In this document: piece after piece, positions 17,388 through 25,367 of the stretch | How the letters are laid out: each line of letters starts with the position of its first letter | Numbering within the stretch: the stretch's first letter is position 1 | Assembly (NCBI RefSeq): GCF_009792895.1 | Contig: NZ_WSSC01000004.1 | Coordinates: forward strand, 186,001 to 250,000 | Direction of reading: 5' to 3' | Origin: Pigmentibacter ruber | GTDB lineage: Bacteria; Bdellovibrionota_B; Oligoflexia; Silvanigrellales; Silvanigrellaceae | DNA: 64,000 bases | Program-made: the position numbers and the translations under genes | Notes under the pieces: model-generated | What the model saw: the letters and a program-made list of their open reading frames with translations, nothing else | Database searches by the model: none | Told to the model about the DNA's origin: nothing

Positions 17388-19139
17388 TTAATCCTGTAAA
17401 ACAACATTAGAGACAAAGTTTCTTACTTCAGCAGAATTTTTTACTAGATCTGGAAAGCTTCCATTTTCTATTATTTTACCATTTTTTATAAAAATGACTC
17501 TGTCACAACTATTTAAAACAGATAATTTATGTGTAACTAAAATTCTAAGCTTATTTTTCCAATAACCATTAAGTAATTCAGCAATAATCTTTTCCTGAGT
17601 TTTAATATCTAATGCGCTTAAACAATCATCTAATAAAATTATTGGTCTATCGGAATAACATGCTCTTGCTAGAGAAATTCTTTGTTTTTGACCTCCTGAT
17701 AAATTAATTCCTCTCTCCCCAATATTCGATTCTAAACCTTGTAAAAACTGTTCGTTTTCATGCCTAAACTGAGATAATTCTAAGCAATTATTTACTTTTT
17801 CATCATCTCCTGATGTATAGTTATATTCAAAAGCAACGTTATCTCTCAAGTTAGAATTTATTACGAAAAAGTCCTGAGGAACATAGCTAAAGAAAGATCT
17901 TAATTCTGATAGTGGTATTTCATTTATAGATTGATTATTTATTGTAAACTCTTTGTAGTTTGTTTTTATTAAGTTTAATAACGCTTGAATGATTAAACTT
18001 TTACCAGAACCATATTCACCAATAATTGCAATAAATTCGTTTGACTTTATTTCCAATGAAATATTTTCAAGTAATACTTTTTCATTTTTAATGTAATTTA
18101 GATCTTTAATTCTTATGAAAAAACTAGTATATTGGTAATTTGGAAGCTTATTTTCATACTCTTCTAATTCTTGTTCCCAAAAATTTTGAATTCTTCGCAT
18201 TGAAGTTAAACAATCTGTTATAGAAACAAACATTATTGGAATCATTCGCATTGGTCTGGTTAAAAGGACACTAAATAACCAAAATAAACTAAAAATTTTT
18301 CCCGCAGTAAATCCATTTGGATCTACTCTATACAATAAGTAAATACTGAAAATATTAATTAAAAAAGGAGATGAATATCCAATTGAATTAATAGCTGCAG
18401 CATTTTTAACCATTGTAATTCTATTGGATGTTTCTAATTCCCTACTTTCTCTTATTTTTTTTTCAATTCCTTCAGTCCATCCAAGCATTCTTATAATTCT
18501 AATATTTAAAATCCATTCAGAAACAATTCCAATTCTTAATGCCGAATATAATTTATTTCTAAAAAATAATTTTCCTTGTTTTAAACCTAAAATAATATTA
18601 ATAAAAAGTACACCTGTAAAAATTGATGCTATAATGAAAGGATTTAAACCTGTTATGAAGTATATTGCAAATGGAGCAAGTATGATTGGGATAAAGTAAG
18701 AAATAAAATTAGGAAAAACATCATCAATAAAAGCTACAGATGTTTGAATATCAGTTGCATAAATAGACAAGGATTCTCCAACAGATATTTTATTGTCAGC
18801 ATCACTCTTTACTCTTAAAGTCTTCGAATAAGTAAAATTTGAAAGCCAATTCTGCAAAAAACTGCCTTCTTTTAAAGCCAGATACTTAGTGAAATAAATA
18901 AATATTTGTGAAATAGAGGAAAAAAAGAAAATATAAAATATAAATTCAAAGTAACGATAATTAATTAAAAAATCTTTGCTAAAATTAAGGTAATCAATTA
19001 ATTCTTTTTGATAGAATGGCACAAATAAAGAAAAAATAGTTGATACAATACTAAATAAAATTAGAACTAACTTAAATCTAAAGCGCATGAAAAAAATTTT
19101 TTTAAATAAATTATTTTTAGTAAGCATTAAATGACCCAT
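17388..19139 (-). CDS. ABC exporter half with ABCC/MRP-like NBD1 features
   Basis: 583 residues from the first ATG; an in-frame ATG four codons later (19127) is equally possible and neither has a clear Shine-Dalgarno. About 20-310 holds the membrane domain with six hydrophobic helices. The ATPase has Walker A GEYGSGKS (374-381), Q422, signature LSGGQ (480-484), and a Walker B in which Asp replaces the catalytic Glu (LLDDCLSALD, D504-D505), with H537. The string from LSGGQKQRISLARA to DDCLSALD is the typical pattern of NBD1 in eukaryotic ABCC proteins. Transcribed first, it pairs with the next gene to rebuild an MRP-like transporter in two polypeptides. Confidence 0.88.
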   Translation of the reverse strand: MGHLMLTKNNLFKKIFFMRFRFKLVLILFSIVSTIFSLFVPFYQKELIDYLNFSKDFLINYRYFEFIFYIFFFSSISQIFIYFTKYLALKEGSFLQNWLSNFTYSKTLRVKSDADNKISVGESLSIYATDIQTSVAFIDDVFPNFISYFIPIILAPFAIYFITGLNPFIIASIFTGVLFINIILGLKQGKLFFRNKLYSALRIGIVSEWILNIRIIRMLGWTEGIEKKIRESRELETSNRITMVKNAAAINSIGYSSPFLINIFSIYLLYRVDPNGFTAGKIFSLFWLFSVLLTRPMRMIPIMFVSITDCLTSMRRIQNFWEQELEEYENKLPNYQYTSFFIRIKDLNYIKNEKVLLENISLEIKSNEFIAIIGEYGSGKSLIIQALLNLIKTNYKEFTINNQSINEIPLSELRSFFSYVPQDFFVINSNLRDNVAFEYNYTSGDDEKVNNCLELSQFRHENEQFLQGLESNIGERGINLSGGQKQRISLARACYSDRPIILLDDCLSALDIKTQEKIIAELLNGYWKNKLRILVTHKLSVLNSCDRVIFIKNGKIIENGSFPDLVKNSAEVRNFVSNVVLQD

Positions 19140-19302
19140 TGAATATTATTTTAATACATAGTATATAAAAAACATTGAAATTTCAAATAGTATTTAACTG
19201 AAATATTATCATATTTTATAAAATTTAAATAATACTAAAATCATATTGTAATTAATTCTAAATTTTCTTAATAGTATACTCTCTCTTACTTGAAAGGATT
19301 CT

Positions 19303-20670
19303 ATGCAATTTTTTTCTAAAAATTTTGCCATCATAGTAATTGTTGCGATGGCTTTTTTTATTGAACTTTTAGATACAACAATAATTAATACTTCTATTCC
19401 ACAAATTGCACAAAGTTTTAATGCTCCAGCATTGACAATTAAAATAGCAATTACTAGTTACTTAATGGCACTTGCAATTTTTATCCCAATCAGTGGTTGG
19501 CTCGCCGATAAATATGGAACTAAAAATATATTTCTCAGCGCTATTGTTCTGTTTACTTTAAGTTCTTTGTTTTGTGGAATCTCTCAGTCCATATTTCAAT
19601 TAGCACTATTCCGTTTTATTCAAGGCATTGGTGGTGCTTTAATGATACCTATAGGAAGACTTATCGTTTTACAAGCTTTTTCAAATCAAGATTTATTAAA
19701 GATAATGAGTTACATCTCTATTCTTGCACTGATTGGACCTGTTTTAGGTCCTTTACTAGGTGGTTATATTACAACTTACTATTCTTGGCATTGGATATTT
19801 TTTATCAATATCCCTTTAGGAGTTTTTGAATTTTTATTGGCTTATAAATTTATTACTAACGAAAAAGCAAATCAATTGAAAAAACTAGATTTAAAAGGTT
19901 TTATTTTAATTGCACTTGGTTTAACATTTGTTGCATTTAGTGCTGAAAATTTAAGTGAAAAATTAATTTCAAAAACAATTATATGGACTTTATTAATTAT
20001 TGGGATAATTTTCATATTTTTATATGTAGCATATTCAAAAAAAACAAAACATCCTATTTTAAATTTAAATTTGTTTAAAATTAATTCTTTTCTAATCGGA
20101 AATCTTCAGTTATTAACTTCAATAATTGCTGCAGGAGGTCTTTCATTTGTTCTTCCAATAATGCTCCAAACATATTTTAAATTAAATCCATTGTATTCAG
20201 GTTTATATACAGCCCCTATTGCTGTTGGCGCTATTTTGATAAGACCTTTTATCCCATTTCTTGTAAAAAATATAGGATATAAAAAACTTCTTACATTCAA
20301 TACTATATTACTTTCTTGTTGTTTATTTGCCTTTTATTTAATTTCAAATATTAACCATATATATTTAATTTTATTAGGAATTAATTATGGAATTTTTTAT
20401 ACTATTCAAATTTCATGCTCTGCGGTAATAGGATATTTGAATATTGAAAATAAAGATAAAAGTGCTGCTACTAGTTTACAAAGTACAAATCAACAATTTT
20501 CATTAACTCTTTGCATTTGTATTAATGCATTTCTTATTCATATATTCAATATAAACAATAATTATTCTATAGAAAATTCACATAACATTGAAGCCTTTCA
20601 ATATACATTTCTCACTTTATCATTTATTTTATTATTAAATCTTCTTTATATTAAAAAATTAAAAATATAA
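19303..20670 (+). CDS. MFS drug-efflux transporter, DHA2 (EmrB/QacA) type
   Basis: 455 residues of almost continuous hydrophobic helices. The first helix carries the DHA2-type motif LLDTTIINTSIPQIA, the loop 2-3 motif is GWLADKYGTKN, and the RFIQGIGGALMIPIGR block and GPVLGPLLGG (motif C) follow. The family consists of proton-driven inner-membrane exporters of hydrophobic compounds. No periplasmic adaptor or outer-membrane partner is adjacent. The gene is divergent from the ABC exporter pair with a 163-base AT-rich gap. Confidence 0.9.
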   Translation: MQFFSKNFAIIVIVAMAFFIELLDTTIINTSIPQIAQSFNAPALTIKIAITSYLMALAIFIPISGWLADKYGTKNIFLSAIVLFTLSSLFCGISQSIFQLALFRFIQGIGGALMIPIGRLIVLQAFSNQDLLKIMSYISILALIGPVLGPLLGGYITTYYSWHWIFFINIPLGVFEFLLAYKFITNEKANQLKKLDLKGFILIALGLTFVAFSAENLSEKLISKTIIWTLLIIGIIFIFLYVAYSKKTKHPILNLNLFKINSFLIGNLQLLTSIIAAGGLSFVLPIMLQTYFKLNPLYSGLYTAPIAVGAILIRPFIPFLVKNIGYKKLLTFNTILLSCCLFAFYLISNINHIYLILLGINYGIFYTIQISCSAVIGYLNIENKDKSAATSLQSTNQQFSLTLCICINAFLIHIFNINNNYSIENSHNIEAFQYTFLTLSFILLLNLLYIKKLKI

Positions 20671-20673
20671 TTT

Positions 20674-21447
20674 TTAATTTTTTATTTCCCATTTTTGAAT
20701 TCCGTATTTATCATAGAGCTTTTGAAAATTATCAGACAATTTAATTGTCTCAAAGCTATTATCAAATATTTTCATAAGTCGAATGCTTTTCTCTTTATTC
20801 TTTGGGCTAAGGGCAAAGTACAAATTTTCTGCCTTTAAACAGCCAACTTTTTTATATTGATCAATATAAAAATTTGTTCTTAAAAAATAATCTGCTGTAA
20901 TAGAGTCTACAACAAAAGTATCTACGTCATTACTACCCAGCAATTTAAAACCTGCATTAAAAACGTCCTCAGCACTAATTTGATTAATTTTTACTTTTTT
21001 ATCTGAATGACTTTTATTTAAATAATCAGACATTCCAGGATAATTTGCCCCTTGAATAGTTGCAATTCTAATATCTTTTAAAGAATCAGTATTTTTATAA
21101 GTCCATTTAGATGATTTCTTAACATAAAAGCACATTTGTTGATATGCTACAGGTTCGTGACTAAAAATGAAATCAGGAGCTTCCACTTTTGCTGGTGCTA
21201 AAATACCATTAATCCTACCTTCACGTACTTCATCAATCCCAATACTCCAAGAAGTCTTTTGAAACTCAACATTTATTCCGTCATTTTTAAATGCATTTTC
21301 AACAAGCTCAATAACTAGTCCAGGTTTGTCAAGATTGTCACACATCCAAGGACACCAAATATTAAAAGCCACATTTATTGATTCAGAATAAGCAAAATTT
21401 CCCATATACAAAAAATATAGAATTGTAGTTAGCTTTAAATATTTCAT
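20674..21447 (-). CDS. Orphan periplasmic solute-binding protein (family 3 type)
   Basis: 257 residues with a signal peptide (cleavage near AYSES). The fold is that of family-3 amino-acid-binding proteins: an early WCPWMC motif, then GLVIELVENAF, the SWSIGIDEVREG block and the VDTFVVDS hinge element. No ABC permease or ATPase is adjacent, so it may sense or scavenge rather than feed a transporter. The following gene upstream (21463-22230) is a clear paralogue; together they look like a tandem duplication. Confidence 0.8.
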   Translation of the reverse strand: MKYLKLTTILYFLYMGNFAYSESINVAFNIWCPWMCDNLDKPGLVIELVENAFKNDGINVEFQKTSWSIGIDEVREGRINGILAPAKVEAPDFIFSHEPVAYQQMCFYVKKSSKWTYKNTDSLKDIRIATIQGANYPGMSDYLNKSHSDKKVKINQISAEDVFNAGFKLLGSNDVDTFVVDSITADYFLRTNFYIDQYKKVGCLKAENLYFALSPKNKEKSIRLMKIFDNSFETIKLSDNFQKLYDKYGIQKWEIKN

Positions 21448-21462
21448 AAAATCTCCATTGTG

Positions 21463-22230
21463 TTACTCTTCAAAGTTAAATTCATCTATACTATATTTTT
21501 TCTTTAATATTTCAAAAAATTTATTTTTTTTCAAAATTTCAATATTTTTATCTAATAAACCTGCTAAATAAATACTTTTATTTTGAAACTTTGGAGAAAA
21601 TGCTAAATATATTTTTTCAAGTTCAAGACATCCAACTTTTTTAAATTCATGTTCTTGATTTGTTTTTTTTAAAAAATAATCTCCTGCGGAATGATCTACT
21701 AATAAAACATCAAATTGATTGCTTTTTAAATTACTAAATCCTGTTTCATAAATATCTTCTACATTCAAAAATTTTACTTTTTTTATATTTTCTCTGCTAT
21801 TTTCAATATATTTATTTAGCTCATTATGACTATTTCTGTAAGAAACTCCTAATTTAATATTTGCTAAAGATCTTTCATCAGTATAACTCCAATTCAAATT
21901 TTTATTTGCAAAAAAACACATATGTCTTTTTGCTAAATGTTTTTTTGGAAAATAAAATCCTACAGCTTCCTCTTTTGAAGGACTTAATAAGCCTAATACT
22001 CGCCCTTCTTGAACTTCTAATTTTGCTAATGGCCACGAATTTTTTTGAAACTGAATTTTAATATTACTCAAACGATAAATTTCTGTTACTAGTTCAAATA
22101 AAAAGCCTGGTTTTGAAGGAGTATTACACATCCAAGGGCAATTATAATCCCAAGCAATACTAACTGAATTATATTCAGCAAAAGCAGAATGACAAACTAA
22201 AAATACTAAAACAAGTAAGATTTTTTTCAT
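21463..22230 (-). CDS. Orphan periplasmic solute-binding protein, paralogue of its neighbour
   Basis: 255 residues with a signal peptide (cleavage after AFA). It shares with the adjacent protein the CPWMCN motif, the GFLFELVTEIY helix, SWPLAKLEVQEGR and the final C-x-E-K/N-I/L-Y-AFSPK block. Family-3 solute-binding proteins bind amino acids or similar small molecules in the periplasm. The two cysteines of CPWMC are unusual and may form a disulfide. It starts the two-gene run, 15 bases before the second copy, without transporter partners. Confidence 0.8.
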   Translation of the reverse strand: MKKILLVLVFLVCHSAFAEYNSVSIAWDYNCPWMCNTPSKPGFLFELVTEIYRLSNIKIQFQKNSWPLAKLEVQEGRVLGLLSPSKEEAVGFYFPKKHLAKRHMCFFANKNLNWSYTDERSLANIKLGVSYRNSHNELNKYIENSRENIKKVKFLNVEDIYETGFSNLKSNQFDVLLVDHSAGDYFLKKTNQEHEFKKVGCLELEKIYLAFSPKFQNKSIYLAGLLDKNIEILKKNKFFEILKKKYSIDEFNFEE

Positions 22231-22345
22231 ATAAATTCCATTTACAAAATATTATTAATTTAAGTATAATGGAATTTTTTTAAATGAGATCAATGAAAAG
22301 AATTTTTTTGACAATTATATTATTCTAAAATTTAAATTCTTTATT

Positions 22346-23998
22346 TTAATGCTTAAAGTGTCTAATACCTGTGAAAACCATTGCTATTCCATAATGGTCA
22401 CAAGCCTTTATAACTTCTTGATCTTGGATACTACCTCCAGGTTGGATAATATATTTGATACCCGCTTTCTGTATAAGATCGATACTATCGGGAAATGGGA
22501 AAAAAGCATCGCTAGCTAGAACTGCATCCTCTAAACTTAATCTTGTTTTCTTAAGACAGTGCTCTACTGCATCTACTCTATTGGTAAAACCTCCTGCAAT
22601 AGAAATTGTTTGCTTTGAATTTGCAAGCACTATTGCATTTGAACGAACATGTTTTACAACAGTCATACCGATAATTAATGAATCCAGAATTTCTTTGTTG
22701 GGTTTTAAAATAGTTGGATAAGTTAAATTATTGAAGTCTAAAACTGTTTCATTAGAGCTTTGAGCTAAAAAACCACCTTGTACGTGGGTAAATATAGTTT
22801 TATTTGCAAGTGGTAAATCAAAATTAAATTTAACTAAACGGATATTTTTCTTTTTTTGCAAAATATTTAAAGCATCACTAGTAAAGTTTGGAGCAATAAT
22901 TACTTCCAAAAATATTTCGCTCATTTTATTTGCTAATTCTTCTGTAACAATATCAGTTAAGCAAACAATACCACCAAAAGGGCTAATTGGATCAGAATTA
23001 AAAGCATCTAAGTATGCTTGAAAAATTGATGAATGTGATACTCCAACGCCACAAGGTGTATTATGTTTTAAAATAACCGCAGCTTTTTTCATTTTAAATT
23101 CATAAGCCAAACGAATTGCATGCTCAATATCTAAAACATTATTGTAGCTAAGTTCTTTACCATGAAAGCATTCCATATTTGTTAAACAGGAATATTTATT
23201 TTCATTTAGATCAATAAAACTATACAAAGCTGCCATTTGGTGCGGATTTTCTCCATAGCGCAAAGTTTTTTCTTTTTTCAAAGACAAAGTCACTGAATCT
23301 GGTATTTGATTGATACTCAGATAATTTGCTTCGCGAATTGGTCCATTTTTATTTTCAAAATTATTTATTAATTCAAATTTCTTTTCAAGTGCGCTTGCAA
23401 TAGTTTGATCATATGCAGCTGTTTCTTTAAATGCTTTTAAAGCAAGTTTTTTTCTTGTATTATAAGATATTTTTCCTGAATTTTCTTCTAATTCTTGAAT
23501 AAAAAGTGCATAGTCTCTCACATCACAAAGTATAGATACTGAAGAATGATTTTTAGCAGCAGCACGTAATAAACTCACTCCACCAATATCTATATTTTCA
23601 ATAAGTTCTGCTTCAGAAGAGTTTTTCTCAAGTGCTGATTGAAAAGGATATAAATTACAAATGACAACGTCAAAGGGTAAAATTCCGTGCTTTTGCATAT
23701 CAGCAAAATCACTTTCTAAATTAGGACGTCCAAGAATCCCACCAAAAATTTTCGGATGTAAAGTTTTCACTCTTCCACCAATAATTTCTGGAAATTCAGT
23801 AATATTTTCAATTTGTTGACATGAAAAACCCATTTCTTTAATAGCTCGATAGGTAGACGTAGTTGCATACAACTGACAATTAAACTTCGAAAACGCTTTA
23901 CATATTTCTGAAAGACCCGTTTTATCGCTTAATGAAAGTAATATCCTTTGCACAGTTATTTGATCTTCAACTTTTACTTGCACAACTTGAATACTCAT
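22346..23998 (-). CDS. purH: Bifunctional AICAR formyltransferase / IMP cyclohydrolase
   Basis: 550 residues catalysing the last two steps of IMP synthesis. The N-terminal ~200 residues are the IMP cyclohydrolase domain (LSDKTG at the start, GGRVKTLHPKIFGGIL, CNLYPF, NIDIGGVSLLRAAAKN). The rest is the AICAR transformylase domain with RYGENPHQ and the catalytic KHNTPCGV. Length is slightly above the common ~520-530. The 233-base gap upstream shows no purine riboswitch that I recognise. Standalone gene. Confidence 0.96.
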   Translation of the reverse strand: MSIQVVQVKVEDQITVQRILLSLSDKTGLSEICKAFSKFNCQLYATTSTYRAIKEMGFSCQQIENITEFPEIIGGRVKTLHPKIFGGILGRPNLESDFADMQKHGILPFDVVICNLYPFQSALEKNSSEAELIENIDIGGVSLLRAAAKNHSSVSILCDVRDYALFIQELEENSGKISYNTRKKLALKAFKETAAYDQTIASALEKKFELINNFENKNGPIREANYLSINQIPDSVTLSLKKEKTLRYGENPHQMAALYSFIDLNENKYSCLTNMECFHGKELSYNNVLDIEHAIRLAYEFKMKKAAVILKHNTPCGVGVSHSSIFQAYLDAFNSDPISPFGGIVCLTDIVTEELANKMSEIFLEVIIAPNFTSDALNILQKKKNIRLVKFNFDLPLANKTIFTHVQGGFLAQSSNETVLDFNNLTYPTILKPNKEILDSLIIGMTVVKHVRSNAIVLANSKQTISIAGGFTNRVDAVEHCLKKTRLSLEDAVLASDAFFPFPDSIDLIQKAGIKYIIQPGGSIQDQEVIKACDHYGIAMVFTGIRHFKH

Positions 23999-24231
23999 TC
24001 TATCCTCACTATAAGTAAATGTAATTAATGGTTTTTATAAAAAATTTAAGCATAAATTAAAAAACGCTGAAAACGCTTTTTCTCCCCTAGCAGATAACAT
24101 TGACAATGGAAAAAAGATATCACTAATATTTGTTTTCCAATTTCCGAAAGCAAAAATGCAATAAAAATTATGTTTTTTCATTAGTTTGAATCAGTTATAA
24201 TTGCATTAATCATTCTTTAAAGTGGATTTAC

Positions 24232-25365
24232 ATGTTCAATGAGCTCCGAAAATTTTCATTATTTACTGATTTAACGGATAATCAAATTGAAAGACTCCAA
24301 GAAATTTCATTTGAAATAAAACTAAAATCTGGAGAAATTTTTATTCATGAAGGAAAAATTGAGCAAAAATTTTATATTATCATTGAAGGTGAAGTTGAAA
24401 TAATTAAAAAAAATGGAGATAGATATTATCCTCTAGCAAAATTAAATAGTGGAGAAATTGTTGGCGAAATGGCTTTGTTTGAAAACTCAGCCCGTTCAGC
24501 AAGTGTTAAATCAGTTGAAGACTCAAAATTAATTTGCTTTGATTTAGAAAAAATTAAAACTGATAGTAATTATTTAGATATTTATGCAAAATTTACATCT
24601 TATTTTGGTGATAAAATATCAAAGCGTTTGCGTTATACAAATGAAGTTACAGTGGAAGTATTAAAAGAAAGGTTAGCTATAGGTAATTTTGCAGTTAATA
24701 TCATAGCTATCACAACTCTGTATGCAATCTCTTTGCAAATGTTACAAAAATTAAAAAATTATATGTCAAATTCGACTCTAGTAACAATAATTGTTTTATC
24801 GATGTTTTGTTATTTTATTATTTCAATGATGTTAAAAAGTGGCTATCCTTTAAAAGCATTCGGAATAACAACTGAACATTGGAAAAAATCTGTTTTTGAA
24901 TCTATCATTTACACAATTCCTTTTCTTATAATTATTTTAGCTATTAAATTTTGTTTAATATTATTCATACCAAGATTAAATAATATACCTTTATTTGATC
25001 CAACAGCAATTTTTAAATCAGCTGCGGATATAAATATGAAAGTATACTTTGCAGCTCTTTCTGGATACATTGTTTTTGTCCCTATTCAAGAATTAATTGT
25101 TAGAAGCGGAATTCAATCTGCCTTGCAAAAATTTTTAACAGGATCAAAATTTAAAACAAAATGGTCAGCAATTATTTTGTCAAATATTCTTTTTGCAGGT
25201 GGACATTCACATATAAGTGCAGGTTTTGCGTTATCCGTATTTGTTCCTGGCATATTTTGGGGATGGCTATATGCCAAACAAAATTCACTTATAGGTGTTA
25301 GTATCTCTCATATTTTAATTGGAGTATGGGCCGCATTTATAGTGGGTTTTGAAAATATTTTTTAA
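24232..25365 (+). CDS. Cyclic-nucleotide-binding domain fused to a CPBP-type membrane protease
   Basis: 377 residues. Residues ~1-125 are a cNMP-binding domain with an intact phosphate-binding cassette (GEMALFENSARSASV, with E79 and R88). From ~150 there are several membrane helices ending in a CPBP/Abi (CAAX-protease-like) module: the first motif is Q286-E287-xxx-R291 in place of EExxxR, followed by H325 in FAGGH and H360 near the end. CPBP proteins are intramembrane metalloproteases. The Glu-to-Gln change at the first position may weaken catalysis, although the second Glu is kept. The combination suggests a nucleotide-gated membrane enzyme. Convergent with the subtilase gene that follows. 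Confidence 0.75.
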   Translation: MFNELRKFSLFTDLTDNQIERLQEISFEIKLKSGEIFIHEGKIEQKFYIIIEGEVEIIKKNGDRYYPLAKLNSGEIVGEMALFENSARSASVKSVEDSKLICFDLEKIKTDSNYLDIYAKFTSYFGDKISKRLRYTNEVTVEVLKERLAIGNFAVNIIAITTLYAISLQMLQKLKNYMSNSTLVTIIVLSMFCYFIISMMLKSGYPLKAFGITTEHWKKSVFESIIYTIPFLIIILAIKFCLILFIPRLNNIPLFDPTAIFKSAADINMKVYFAALSGYIVFVPIQELIVRSGIQSALQKFLTGSKFKTKWSAIILSNILFAGGHSHISAGFALSVFVPGIFWGWLYAKQNSLIGVSISHILIGVWAAFIVGFENIF

Positions 25366-25367
25366 TA

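Noticed and set aside
24066-24090. Possible terminator or repeat upstream of purH (ACGCTGAAAACGCTTTTT)
   Set aside because: The two ACGCT copies are direct, not inverted, and no stem forms.
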